This document shows, one piece after another, positions 36,951 through 49,875 of a DNA stretch of 64,000 bases; within the stretch, counting starts at the first letter, position 1, and each line of letters opens with the position of its first letter. Below the pieces are notes generated by a model that was not told where the DNA came from, searched no databases, and saw only the letters and a list, made by a program, of their open reading frames with translations. Origin of the DNA: Flaccisagitta enflata (lineage: Eukaryota > Chaetognatha > Sagittoidea > Aphragmophora); assembly GCA_965153355.1 (NCBI GenBank), contig OZ231127.1:43710001-43774000 (forward strand), written 5' to 3'. The position numbers and the translations under genes are program-made.

Positions 36951-38223
36951 TTCTGAAGAAAAGATTATTTTCTATCGGTTCATAAATATTTCAGATCTGA
37001 GAAATCGATGTGTGTGGTAAAAAAACGACCTTCTCGGTTTGGCTTGAGATCGATTTGGTAAAATCGGAAAGGCTTATTAAGAGTGACACGGTTCCTAAGA
37101 CTCTTTCTGTATTGTCTTTCCAGCAGACTATGCTTTCTGATGCATTACAAACAATTATTTTTGTTAGATAAAATGTGATCTTTTTCAATATATAGGTTTG
37201 AAGTAGTTTGTAGCGGATCAGAAAGCATAGCCAAGGTTCATGAGAAGGAGAGAGAATGAGAGAGAGAGAGAGAGAGAGAGTATTGTGGCATTGGCGACAT
37301 TCGATACACTTGAGATTAGGGCATAAAAATCAGGGTCAAAAGCCGGGATTCAAGAAAATTTGTTATCCAGAGAAATGTCCTTGAAATCTTGGATTTAATC
37401 TTAAGTCTCGATCGGCACTGCTGCCTCAAATGAGCCCCCTGCTTAGTTGACTTGGAAGAAGTTTATTCCTTGCAAGTGTGACTCATATTACGTAAAATAA
37501 GCAGAAATCAGTGAGTAGTCAAAATCTTCAATCATGACAATAAATATATGTATTATGAAAATTTTTCATCAACCGAGCTTTTGGTTAAATTTGAGCAAAT
37601 ATTTCAATTCTCATTGCTCAATTCACAGCTAAGCTATGAACTGATTACGATTTTTCTTAGAGGTTTACTTCTTCCTCTCAAACCTCAGGGATTGGTAATT
37701 GCCTGTTAGAGACAAATCTAAGTGTTTCTACCTAAGGATTTCACCTTTATTTCAAACAAGGTTATTCTAGAGTGTCTTTACATTCCACTATCTTGACACT
37801 CAAATCAGAGGCAGCTGAATGACAATAAGATAATTATTGTCTGTCCACTTTCAGGGTTTCCAATAATTTTACAGGAATCCAATTGAATGAGTCACATGAG
37901 TCACAGTTTCATTGGAATTCAGACTTCAATCTGATTCTTCTATTCAATTTTCAAGGACTTTTCTGCGGGCCTAGCGAGATTGTACCCAGGGAAAGAGGTT
38001 TTTGTAAAGGCAAATGTATCAATATAAGCCAACAAGGGAGGTCGCCATTGCCATTTAAATCCCCTGGAATTACTTTAACACCAAGGCGATATTGGAAGGG
38101 CACTGCAATCAAAAAGAAAAAAAACCTCAAAGACCGTGCGTCTTTCTCGTTCTAAAAAAAAGAGGCACGTCAATCAGCCAATAAAAAGCCTTCATAAGAC
38201 AGTCTATGAAACACTAGACTCAC

Positions 38224-38294
38224 GCTTCAGCGTCATCAGCGCGCTGCTCGGCGCGCTCAAGATCCACCTCCAACATCGCCAAACGTCTGGAGGC
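38224..38294 (-). CDS. TPM: Tropomyosin exon 5, copy a
   Basis: This 71-bp exon has 23 codons plus GC. It encodes [20 protein letters not shown] and ends DAE with a split Ala, equal to classical residues 165-188. It is in phase 0 at the start, so it follows any exon 4. The acceptor lies 11 nt from a roughly 115-bp (CT)n run on the gene strand. Confidence 0.95.
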
Positions 38295-38299
38295 CTTTT

Positions 38300-38422
<123 letters not shown>

Positions 38423-39269
38423 CAAACACAGGTTTTGAACCCAAAAGTAGATATAAAATGATAAATGGGGTGTTAAATAATGATTGGTGCAAACAGCAGT
38501 ATTCCAGTTATGTGGTAAAACAATCAATGATTTCTAAAGAGATGCTCAAATATCAATTTCAAGTCACCCGATAATCTCCTGTTTGCGCCGCCGCGTTTGA
38601 GGGTACGTGCTGACCTCTACAGAAAGCCGGAAACAATCCAGGTGTACATAAAAATATCATGCCATGCTTCGTGAAAGGTGAAAATGACGCTAAAATCGTG
38701 CGAATTTTGTTCATTATGGTATGTACATTGACGTGCGAATAGAAAAGCGTGCAAAAGTTTTATAGATCATGCTTTGAAAAAAAAACAGTTTATAGAAAAA
38801 AAAAGACTGGAGCAACCATTTGTAACTATCTAATTTTTTTCTATTCTTTTTCTTCCTGTTGTCTATTTCATGCGTCTAACTGACATGCGCTTGCTGTCAC
38901 ACAGTACTACTGCAGTTCCAATCCACGGCAATTTTCTTTTCCAATGTCATGCGATAAGATAGATTTCCCTTTCTTTCATATCATATGGGCCTTTCGATCT
39001 TAAATCTGTCACCCTATCTAACGTGGGTTCTTTGCAAGTTTTCAATTTTGCTCACAACTATAAATGCGGTCTTAAGTCGGGAATGCAGGTGGTAAAATGA
39101 AAGCAAACCTAATTCAGGTTTCCCCTTGAGCGAGTTTCAATACTGAGAAGTGCTTCAGAGAGCTTCATCGAAGTTAAAACTTGACAATGGAAATAGCAGC
39201 CACAGCATGTCCTATTATAATGCATATAATGATTTTTTTTCACTGCATCTCTATTCTAGAATGCATTAC

Positions 39270-39570
39270 CTCTAACATGAGGGGGTATAAAAGAAGACCA
39301 CGAATAGGTACGTTCTCTTCATTTTGTTCCTCTTCAATAGGTTCTAAGGTAGGTTTAGTTATGCTTGAGAAATTTGTTTTACAGGGAAGATCAACCCGTG
39401 TTTTTGGACATGTAGTTTTACTTGGGTTAAATGGTTCATTTAGTTCCGCTGATTCTTCAACTTTTTGGGGATCTTTTTGACAAATAACTGCATAAGGCAT
39501 TTCATCAGAGGTGGAATTGGGGCTTATTTTGCCTCTTTCCGGGGGGGAATTAGTTTCTTCACATTCAGAG
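39270..39570 (-). CDS. Exon 4x: 100-codon non-coiled-coil alternative exon
   Basis: This is a 301-bp open stretch of one base plus 100 codons, with no stop. It lies between a pyrimidine-rich acceptor (CTCGTTTTACAG) and the donor GAG|GTAATG. Its phases (2 in, 0 out) equal those of the exon-4 copies, and it sits directly after them and before exon 5. It begins ECEETNSPPERGKISPNSTS and is rich in Pro, Ser, Thr, Glu and Lys with five Cys. It ends in a hydrophobic LLLYPLMLE. There is no heptad pattern. If used, it must replace exon 4, since adding it after an exon 4 breaks the frame. That would put a disordered insert in the middle of the rod (360- or 315-residue products). I do not recognise the sequence. 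A chance open frame with good splice signals is the alternative. Confidence 0.6.
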
Positions 39571-39963
39571 CTGTAAAACGAGGTATTGGGAGGGCGAAAA
39601 AGTAAGAGAGAAAAAAAAACTAAAAAAATCTTTTGTCAAGATTTGAAATTAAATTTTGTGGCTTCATGATTTCCTCGGTAACTTAATTAATGTGCTACAT
39701 CTTTATCTCGCTTAAGGGAAACCCAAATTCATACCCCGTAAAGCTCGTGAGCAGGAGACTACTGAGGTCAGGGGAAACATAGGTCAATACTAAAATGCAA
39801 ACGCATCAGGCAACGACTAGAAATGCGCTCATTCTGTAGTCAGGCAGGGCAGCTGTTTCACTCCGCGTCTGGTCTTGCACTCATCGAAATTTCAGATGCA
39901 TTTCCTGATACAGGAAACAAAGAAACAAAGGCATCCATTAGTAACTTTTTTCCCATTTTTCAC

Positions 39964-40081
39964 CTCATCATATTTTCTGTCAGAATCCTCAGCGATCATC
40001 TGCGCTTCCTGGAGTGAAAGCTCCAAAGCGGCGATACGCTCGTCATTTTGGAAGCTCAAGTTCTCAAGCACTTTGCGACCT
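39964..40081 (-). CDS. TPM: Tropomyosin exon 4, copy a (last in the cluster)
   Basis: This 118-bp cassette runs from TTTAG to GTGAAA. It encodes [20 protein letters not shown] and ends EDSDRKYDE. It is the 3'-most canonical copy and lies next to the unusual exon 4x. Its GC-rich codons resemble the constitutive exons 3 and 6, so it is a good candidate for the major isoform. That last point is inference. Confidence 0.95.
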
Positions 40082-41238
40082 CTAAATCAATCCAACGCGC
40101 GCGGCAAAAAACGGGAGGGAAGGAAGATGCCACGAAACGGCGATGTGATGGGTGTAACGACAAAGTGCGTTCCGTGGTTTCAGTGGGAGATGAGATGCGA
40201 TGATTGCAAAGTATGAATGGATATCGAAGTGGGTAAGTATTTGCGTGTTTGTTACAGGACAGATTGGGTATGGTTTGGTATCGAAGCCATCAGAAAAGCG
40301 CATGGTTAATGGAGATTGTTAGCTATGAATTTCTCTCCTTTCTACTACCGTCTATTAGTCAACAAAGCCTTTTTCATAAATATCAGCCAATCAAAGCATT
40401 TTATTTCCCCTTGAATCCATCAAACCATTTTGGCTAATTCAGATATTTTATAGATTGTCAGCCAAGTTACGCTGATTTCTAATTCGCATGGATGCTGCGG
40501 TATCTTGATTGCCTTTTGCACCAGATACTAAGTTCCATGCTGCCTACGGTGGAACCTAATAAAACTCGCTCTCTACATTTCTTAGAAGCGCTACCAACAG
40601 AGAACCCACAGAAATTACTCGTTACAGGGTCATCAATCTCCATTGAGAAATAACTAGGCTTTTGCTCCTAGATGTATCTTATCACTGACCCAAAATCAAT
40701 TTTTTTTCTTACTACATTTATTGCTTTCTGTTTCTGTTCCATTGGTCTAATTAAAGTACTTTGTCTGCAATGCCAATTGGAAGTAAAACCAGCATTTACA
40801 GCTGTGGCTTAATTCATAATTCACTGATTGAAATAATTTTTTTTTTCATTTGCAGTTATTTCCTGAGAGCTTGAGCTACAAATGTAAGGTTATTCTCAAT
40901 TGAAAGCTATTTATTCTAAATACATGAAAACATCAATAAAAAACGATTTTGATAGATAAAGACTGAAATAATCTTGACCATGCTAATCATCCTTAAAATC
41001 GATGTCATGGACAAAGTATTCAACTAAGACCAATGAAATTTGACTGGAAAAATATCAAACATAGTACTGCAAGCGAAAATTATTTCTAGATCAATGGGAA
41101 AATGCATCCAAGAGTCAAAGCTTAATGTTATTGCCTAAACGAGATTGATGACCCTCTATCTTAACCTGGCCGCGATATTAGTGCTACAATTATTTGACCT
41201 TGGGATACCGAACTTGGGTCGTTGTGTTGGCATTATAC

Positions 41239-41356
41239 CTCATCGTATTTTCTGTCTGAATCTTCAGCAATCATCTGAGCCTCCATAAGCTGGGTTTCAA
41301 GTGACATGATTCTCTCTTCATCTTGAAAACTTCTGTTTTCCAATACTTTGCGCCCT
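41239..41356 (-). CDS. TPM: Tropomyosin exon 4, copy b
   Basis: This 118-bp cassette runs from CTAG to GTATAA. It encodes [20 protein letters not shown] and ends EDSDRKYDE. With copy a it is the most canonical version, close to the GRKVLENRS sequences of animal muscle tropomyosins. Copies a and b share [15 protein letters not shown] and probably come from a recent duplication. Confidence 0.95.
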
Positions 41357-41951
41357 CTAGATGACATGAAGGAGCAATATTTGTAGAAAAAAAAAAACAA
41401 CGGTGGGATGGTGGCGAAGAATAAACATTGAATAAAAACTCTTTGATGTGAACCTAGATGTCGCTTTAGAAAAAAAAAATCTCAATAATGCCTGCACAGA
41501 GAACTTGGGTCATGCAGAAGCTGATGAATGTACTTTTACACGGGAGCTTTGGATCAACCATTTGTGATATGTACTTCCTGCTATCCTACTATTGCGGGGT
41601 TAGTAATAGTTTTGCTCGGGGAATGATAAATAATTAAGGGAATTTAAGAAGGTGAATTTGTGTGTATAGGAATTGTGCCCAGTACGTAATGTGATTTTTG
41701 AAACAACTTGGGTCTCGTAATCTGCTAGTTGTTACTATTTCATTCTTACATTCTATCGACATAAGTTGTGTAGATGATCATATTCCTGTTCTCGATCTTA
41801 AAAAAAACAATATGTTTTAATTACACACTTTAAACTAGATGTGCAGGTATCTATGCCCATCCTTCCAAGTTGTTGCAAAATTATTAATGAGACTGCCAAA
41901 TTTGGTTTTATTTCTCATGAGCAAATTGTTGTAGGGGAGAAGATGTGCTAC

Positions 41952-42069
41952 CTCATCAAACTTCAGAGCTGACTCGTCAGCAATGAGAGTGACATCACGC
42001 AGTTCTCCTTCCAAGCAACTGATACGATCTTCGGCCAAGTTGCAATTTTCTTCCAGCACTTTTCGACCT
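41952..42069 (-). CDS. TPM: Tropomyosin exon 4, copy c
   Basis: This 118-bp cassette runs from TTTTAG to GTAGCA. It encodes GRKVLEENCNLAEDRISCLE and ends ESALKFDE. It keeps the conserved GRKVLE start but replaces the usual D(R/K)KYDE ending with ALKFDE and has two Cys residues. It is open and phase-compatible with exon 3 and both exon 5s. It is the closest relative of the decayed copy next to it. Confidence 0.93.
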
Positions 42070-42220
42070 CTAAAAGATTTACATTCATTGGCACTTTGAT
42101 TGTTAGGAGGATCAAAACTACATACAAAAAAAATCACATTGTCGCTACCTATCTGTTCCTTTATGCAGCCTTTTGCAAAAACTATCGTTGCAACTTACAT
42201 ATACGTATTCCTTTTCAAGC

Positions 42221-42311
42221 CTCTCGTTGCTCAGTTAGCATAATGACGTCCTCTATTTCACCTTGTAAGCGAAAACTGTCCCATATAATCAAGCGGTTTT
42301 GATACCCTTTT
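42221..42311 (-). pseudogene. Decayed copy of tropomyosin exon 4
   Basis: Between copies c and d, one frame reads K-G-Y-Q-N-R, then RLQGEIEDVIMLTEQRE. The second part aligns with LEGELRDVTLIADES of copy c. The candidate is 91 bp, one base plus 30 codons, and keeps the cassette phases. The donor is GC rather than GT, a stop (TGA) follows two codons later, and about nine residues are missing against the 39-codon copies. I read it as a dead duplicate. A weak functional GC-donor exon is the alternative. Confidence 0.5.
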
Positions 42312-42550
42312 CTCCGATCACCAGGCAATTGAATAAAATTTGTCATGGCACCAAATTAAAAGAGATGAAGCAATTTGGATTTTTGTATATGATTAGAGAT
42401 AGGACAGAAGATAGAAATGATACCTAATATTTTCTATATGCCAGTAGTGAGAATAAGAGTGATAGCATTTGATTATTTCCGCTTTAATTCCAGACTTAAG
42501 AATACTGTGTGCATTTTGTTTCTCTTTACGATCTTACGATCGGAGCATAC

Positions 42551-42668
42551 CTCTTCATATTTTCTGTCTGAGTCCTCTATCAAAAGCTTTGTCTCTTTTA
42601 ATTCTTTTGATAGAGATTCAATTTCATCTTCGTGGTTTGTAGATGAATTTTCCAAATTCCTCCTTTGT
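42551..42668 (-). CDS. TPM: Tropomyosin exon 4, copy d
   Basis: This 118-bp cassette runs from TTTTTTAG to GTATGC. It encodes QRRNLENSSTNHEDEIESLS and ends DSDRKYEE. With copy e it forms a QR-starting pair that differs from the GRKVLE copies a to c, suggesting an older duplication. Its AT-rich codons and His/Asn-rich middle are less typical of muscle tropomyosins. The frame is fully open and the splice sites are good. Confidence 0.93.
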
Positions 42669-43352
42669 CTAAAAAATGACAAGATTTTAACAGAGCTGAC
42701 GGTCAAAATGTATTCTTTATGTTCAAAAATAGGCCTGATCCTTATCGATGATAATAAATTTGTTTTATCTGCCACAACAATATTGCCACAACAATAATGG
42801 TGGTAATCTAGGGCATGTCAACAATTTAAGAATACTTTAAACATTTTCATTGAAATTAGTAACCTTTATAATTTGGTTATTAATGTATGATTCCTTCACA
42901 GCAAGAAACACTTATCAACGGTTACACAACTAGCCCACTGAAGTTTCATCGATGTTGTTCTGAAGATGTCTGATTTTTTCAACATGAGTTGTCAAACAAT
43001 CCATTACATTCATGAATCAATCAAGCTTTCACGGTGAAAATGATTTGAAGAAAGTGGCTACATGCAGTGCAAATCTTATAAGATAGATCTTATAAGATAG
43101 AAAAAGCAGTGTATAACGGAATAGATCTGAATACACTAGAGAAAATGATAGCAGAACATGTATGACAGGAAAGGTGACACAAAAAAAAATGACAATGAAT
43201 ATATCTGTGGAAAGGGTAATGAGAGGAAGGATTTCTTTTATGGTGCAAAATTTTTACTTGGATACTTTTTGTGCACTATTAAATGGGAAATGGTGGTATA
43301 CTGCGTTTTCATAACTTTAATATAGGCTAATTTTACGCTCACTGAGACCTAC

Positions 43353-43470
43353 CTCTTCGTATTTTTTATCACTTTCTTCTGCTATAAACTTGGCCTCTTT
43401 CAGCTGTGAGCACAACATATCTATTCGGTCTTCCAGAATTTGAGAACTGTTATCTAACAGTTTCCGTTGC
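43353..43470 (-). CDS. TPM: Tropomyosin exon 4, copy e (first in the cluster)
   Basis: This 118-bp exon has one base plus 39 codons, from AAAAAAG to GTAGGT. It encodes QRKLLDNSSQILEDRIDMLC and ends ESDKKYEE. It starts QRK where copies a to c have GRK, and uses Cys and Met in core-facing positions. It is the most 5' of five copies that share start phase 2 and end phase 0. Joining two copies would shift the frame, so they are mutually exclusive by reading frame. Confidence 0.93.
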
Positions 43471-44129
43471 CTTTTTTTGCCAAATAGGTGTCGTTAGTGG
43501 TGCACGTGTTGGTGATTTTGTTGGTTGTTTTTTTTTATATATGAAATTGAAAGAGAGCATTAAAGAATGAAATGAAACGTAAAGAGTAAAGAGAATACAT
43601 TGTGAGATACTTTTTACAAAATGGCCATCAGAGAATGATGATGAAAACGAAAAAAAAGAGAAAAATGAGACAACGCTTTTTGCATTCAGCACCGGATTTA
43701 CGCTAATTGTAATACTGATGGTGTTTTTCTTTACATTGCGGATTTTGTCAAGGAGATCTGATGTTGTCACGCGTGATCACTTCTTTAACAATGACTTCAC
43801 ACCATAAGCATCGCACCAGCAATAAACACATTCTGTTGGACCTCTTTCTGTGTATATCATTACTTCAACTAATCCCCCCCCCCCGACTTGCTAAAAACAA
43901 AAATAGGATGGAGAACATCAAGCCCTCAACAATCATTCTACCTTCTGCATGTACTTTTTTCTTACTTTCTATCCAACACTCGTGATATTGCAGAGGAAAT
44001 TCAAATGAGAACCCTTTGGGGCCCCATCAGAGCGTTGAATAGTCCTCTAGGGACCACTAAGCGCGCTGAAAGGACCTTTGAGGCAATTTCATTTGAACCC
44101 CTCCTAGGGTGAGGTGCATGTGAACATAC

Positions 44130-44263
44130 CTCTCGGACTCATCGGCTGCCTTGGAGGCCTCTTCCAACTTCTCGGAGGCGATTCCGAGTCTCTCTTCGGA
44201 TCTCTCGAGATCTTCCTCAACCAATTGGCAGCGTCTTTGGAGCGCAGACACCTCAGCCTCAGA
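44130..44263 (-). CDS. TPM: Tropomyosin exon 3 (shared)
   Basis: This 134-bp exon has 44 codons plus AG, from TTTTCAG to GTATGT. It encodes [20 protein letters not shown], then RSEERLG and a C-terminal KAADESER in which the last Arg is split. This is one of the most conserved blocks of the family (residues 81-125). Ending in phase 2 with AG, it accepts every exon-4-type cassette, each of which begins with the last base of a codon. It is also the entry point for exon 4x and, in principle, exon 4'. Confidence 0.97.
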
Positions 44264-44699
44264 CTGAAAAGGGGAGAAAAGAAAAAGTGGAGGAAATTAT
44301 CATAAAACGCAAATTAAGTTAATTTGATTACGGGCTTATCTTTTATTATGAAACTAGTGACATAGCCTATCTAGCTCACAAAAGATATAAAACCTCAGAG
44401 ATAACTACATGTGTGGCACAACGTTTAAGATCGGGAACATAAAATGAAATAACGTGATTATAATCTAGCACTCTGTAATGTGTCTAACTCAATTTTGCCT
44501 TCATTTCTTTTTTGAGTGGCGTTGAATCTGATGACTGCCTTCTCTTCCTGTTGTCCTTTATATTATGTCTAAAATCATTGTTCCATTTTCATCTTTCTTC
44601 TTACGTCATATTATTAAAATGTGTTTTGTTGACTTATGATTTTAAATTTGCGTTTATTTTTTTCTATTCTTGGTTCCATTCACAAACAGGATACTCAGT

Positions 44700-45150
44700 G
44701 TATAACTAGTCAACCAAGGATCGCACATGGTCAGCGGTACCCGATGCCCTGCTTGGAGTGATCCAGTGAAGAAGTGGAGTGAGAGCAAAGCAGCGGTCCA
44801 AAGGGTAATGTCCTGTAGAACACAGGGGTGAATTTCCAGACCTCATGAGGGGGCATATTCTAGGCCGTAGATGACTGATTTAGGCCACTGAAGGCATATT
44901 TTAGGGCTGGAGGGCAGAATTTAGGCTCGGAGAGCAGATTTGAAATTGGGATGTATGATTTGAGGACTAATGCGCTTAATTGAGGCCTGGGAGGGCTAAT
45001 TTTAGGCTCAATGTTCAACTGGGGGGGATAGATGGAAGGATGGAAGGATGAATGGAAGGATGGAAGGATGAATGAAAGGATGGATGGACGTCTGGAAATT
45101 CTCCCCTGGGTTCTACACGAAATTGGCCCCTGCCCAAAAAGGACTGGGCT
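44700..45150. repeat. Minisatellite-bearing inverted element, copy upstream of exon 3
   Basis: GGTCAGCGGTACCCGATGCC, AGCAGCGGTCCAAAGGG and TCCTGTAGAACACAGGGGTG lead into GGCTGGAGGGCAGAAT-type units. A (GGAT)n follows and then an inverted GGAAATTCTCCCCTGGGTTC. Confidence 0.7.
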
Positions 45151-46890
45151 ATTCACCCCTCAAAAATTACTTTTACTCAACTTCCTCACTTTAGTATTTT
45201 TAGAGTCCTTAATCATTATTTCAAACCTGAAAAAAATAAGGTCAAAAAGACAGCAAATCCAGTTACATGTGAATAGGCAGGGGCTGTGATGAACGGCATT
45301 GGCCACGAGCATTAGGGCCAAAAAGTTCATTAATGCCATCAATAATCTTCTGTAATACGAACAAAACCTTCTTCTGTTTCATGTCTTTCATCAGAACTGA
45401 CTCGATCTTTTAACGGAACATTTTTCTCCTTCATTCACTGTTTCAAAAAGGAACACCCCCCCTCTGAATCTTTTCCTCTCTCCTCTTCTTCCTCCTTCTT
45501 CCTTTTATTTCAATCTTTTCTCTTTAGTACATTTTTGTTTTAAGAAAGAGGGGGAAAAAAATGAAAAAAAAATGGTTCTTTCATCAACACTCAGGTAAAC
45601 AAGATGTGAAATTTACAGTTTAGGTCTCATTTTAGGATTTCAATGATCTTTTTTTTTAACCCAGTGACTTTCGATGTCTTTCGTTTCATAGCCACTTAGA
45701 GATGCGTATACGGTAAATGTGTGATGCCGTTTCCACTTCCCTTTCTTTGACATTGTTAGTCAAATGGGTGACCATATTTGGGAGGAATTAGGGCGTCTTA
45801 ATATGACTATGACCATGACCTGCTCTTAGTTGAGTCAGACTCGCTGATGACCCATAGGATGGTCGCGACAACCGATACTAGGCAGATGGGGAGAACAGTA
45901 TTTTCATATGTTTACCAAGTTCTTTTGATATCTTGTTTGGTCTCAAAAAACAATTGATGTGAGGGGAAATGATATTTTATGCTGATATACACTCGGGTAG
46001 ATAAGTTTACGCAGACTTGAAAGAAGCATCGTATGGACTCATCCATATCATTTTCATCTTCAGGTATTATCACATTTGAGAAAATAAAACGAATGGTTTG
46101 TAATCATTGTTTCTATCATGAACATAAAAGAAAAATTCTCAAAACTCAAATTCTCATTGTTTATAGGAAATAGGAGAGATGAAAGAGGAGGAGGATGAGG
46201 AGGAGGAGGAGGGGCTGCTCAGAATGGTCTTTGGAGTTGTCAGAGATCGAGCCGAGGCATTTAATTTATCCTTCTAGGAGGCAGAGTAAACAATCTCTCT
46301 ATTCCCGATTAATACCAATCACTTTTATTCTCAGTCGCCAAGCAAGAGGGAAAACAAGGCCGGATACTCGGTTCTACACTCTTCCGTCGCGGAAAGTTGG
46401 GCAGGAGCAGTTGTGCAGTAAACATTCTTAAATCAGAAATGTTTTGGAAGCACCGACTGACCAACGAAGCAACCAAATGGCACAGCACGAGTAGTGTCGC
46501 GTTCCCACGACTAAATGAGGAGCAATTTGATAAGGGTAGGTGCCAAGCATTGGTGATGATAGGGAACTGATAAGTCACATCTAAGTCATAACTTGGGCAA
46601 TCAAGGATGAAAAGGAGCAGAGTGAAATGAGAAACAAATAATTAGGTGTGCTTACTCAAGATTTCTTCCTTCTTCTTTCTTTTTTTTTTCTTTTTTTTTT
46701 TTTTTTTTTTGTGAAATTTCTGAGGAAAATCCATGACGTAAATCCGCCTGTGACAAATGCTATGTCAATTTGCTAGTAATTCGTAGGTCTTTTTTTTCCT
46801 ATCTCTCGATATCTTTCACGCCTTTCATATGTTTTTCTATCATAGTTCTTCCGGTTTTCTATCGGTGTCTCAGTAACAAGTACGTATCCA
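45151..46890. other. Intron between 1b and 3; nothing coding
   Basis: AT-rich with a partial CGGA-family copy at 46351 and a T-run near 46690. No exon seen. Confidence 0.5.
46351..46412 (+). repeat. CGGA-family repeat, partial copy
   Basis: Only the AACAAGGCCGGATACTCGG head and the GTCGCGG...GGGCAGGAGCAG block are present. No tetranucleotide tract follows. Confidence 0.5.
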
Positions 46891-47177
<287 letters not shown>

Positions 47178-48342
47178 AATCAACCTTTCCATCAAAAAAT
47201 TTTCCCATTCTGTATCTTGTTTCCCGCTTTGAAAACCATTTGGACCAGAAGAAGTGCAAAAAAAGGGTGAATGAATAATCAACCAGCCTTTTCCAAGTAA
47301 TTTTCAGTCACTGATGTTTCATCACAGTGCTTAATGATGATGCAAATGTAGCAACGACTATCTCATTCAATGATACGCTACTTTCCTCTGGCCTTCCCCT
47401 TCCCCTTTTTTCTTTCTTTGTAGGCTGCAATATAATCTTTAATGGTCATTCTTTACGTAACCTTTAATTATCTTTTTAATATTAAGAAGGCTAAATTCAG
47501 AGGTTTCGTATTAAATGGTTGAATCGATAAAATCATGAAGAATTTTGGCATTCCAAAAGCTTTTCCACAAACAACCGGCAACTGATAAAACATTTTGCAT
47601 AATCTTTTTTTCCCATTCATTTCTAGAATTGTCGTTCGCTATTTCTTGTTTTGATGATACGATAAAAGAATCTTTTTAGGTCACATTCGCGCGTCTCTAG
47701 GACACACATGAAAAGTTTAAGCACGCGCCATTCTTTGTCAGTAGGTCGGTCGGTCGGTCGGTCGGTCGGTTGAGTTGGTTGGTCCACGGTCGGTTCATGG
47801 AAGAACCGTTTCTTTTTGCTGATTCTCTCATTGAATGATTCTCCCGTGGTGACCCCGTTTGGCCAGTTCGTCTCATGGCCTCAGAAATTTACTTACCAAG
47901 CCTTGTTTAAAAATGTGACTCATGAGTTATCAGGCAAATTATTCATTTTTAGAATTCTTTTTATCGTTATCGTATCCTTGGTCGAGTATCTTAAAGTTTT
48001 TGGCTCAGCTGCTAGGCTGATTCTTTCGGTAAAAGTTCAAATTCATGATAATTACAAATAAACAGAAAGTCGCCATAGATAGCCTTAGGAAGTAAAGTTT
48101 TTCTGTCCGCTTTAGATAATGAGGCAGCATGTAATTATTTGTCAGTGAAGTAGATCTAATTCCGTTTTCAATTTCTTTATAAAACTTAACTAAGTGGTTG
48201 CTAATAACAACTTTTAAAAGATCAGGAACATTTAGGCAGCCACTTAAGGACACTATATAATTCAGTGGCTGAAATAGGCAAGGGATGAGCCCCGGTACCT
48301 ACCAAAAATAACTCTCCCTCGTTAGGTAAGTGTTTCTGTTAT

Positions 48343-48775
<433 letters not shown>

Positions 48776-49042
48776 GATGTCAATTCAAACCAACTACACC
48801 AGATGTGCAAAATTCATAGCTCCACTAAAGTACATGTCAAGGGACAGGGTAAAATCTGATTTGATGTGAAGCTGCCTTATTTTCCAACATGAGTAGAAAT
48901 TCGATTCCCTATATGTGGTAATGCCATGTGAGCGGGTGCGCTCTAGCGGTGCCCTTCATTGGGCTAAAAAGAAAAGTTGTAACAATGATTCAATTCAAGT
49001 TTTGGGTGACAATTTAACCGATACATTCATGATAAAACCAGC

Positions 49043-49079
<37 letters not shown>

Positions 49080-49239
49080 ATAGAAGGTTAGAGATATAGA
49101 CGCAGACAGTGAAGACACTTGAAGAAAAGTGTGATGTGATCAGCCATACCTTATGCCCTTAAGTATGTGAATGAGGTGATAAAATAGATTTGAGCTCTGT
49201 GAGTAATGACTGAGGAATGAACTTTAATGATATTAGGGC

Positions 49240-49515
49240 CCGCAAACTGTGACTTTGGACTAGAGGCTAAGATTTATGTCCCAGGACTAGGATTTGGGAC
49301 TCCAAGCTGGGATTTTGGCCTCGAGACTGGGTTTAAGGCCTTTAGGCTGGGATTTGGGCTTCTTGTCTGGGTTTAAGTTATTGAAAAAATAATTTGGCCA
49401 TGAGGCTGTGGTTTGTGCCTCATGTCAAAAGAGGAATGATAAAGGAGAAGGACGAGCAAAGGGAGACAATTTGCAACCATAGGTCATCGGCACCTTTAGG
49501 GTAGCTGCTCAGAGA
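49240..49515. repeat. Minisatellite-bearing family, degraded copy
   Basis: GGCTGGGATTTGGGCTTC-type units and ATAGGTCATCGGCACCTTTA mark a decayed copy. Other fragments lie at about 28395-28430 and 29380-29650. Confidence 0.5.
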
Positions 49516-49663
49516 CGATTAAACGATATACGCACAATCAATTACATGACAAGAATTAATTTACATCCAATTCATTTGGGCTCGTTTACCAGATTTTTTT
49601 CCCCACGGAAGATTCTTTTTGCCTCCGCCTCTGTCACTTTGCCTGCTTCATGTCACTACGATT

Positions 49664-49667
<4 letters not shown>

Positions 49668-49744
<77 letters not shown>
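49668..49744. repeat. (CT)n microsatellite
   Basis: About 77 bp uninterrupted. Confidence 0.95.
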
Positions 49745-49752
<8 letters not shown>

Positions 49753-49875
49753 GAGACAAAACCGGGTCGAAGCCTGGGCTTGGTCCATTTATACTAATTG
49801 GTCTTTAAAGAGCATCAATACGATTAGGGAGGCCTTTTAGCCGGCAGCGCTTTAGTCGTAGTACAACACCAATTA

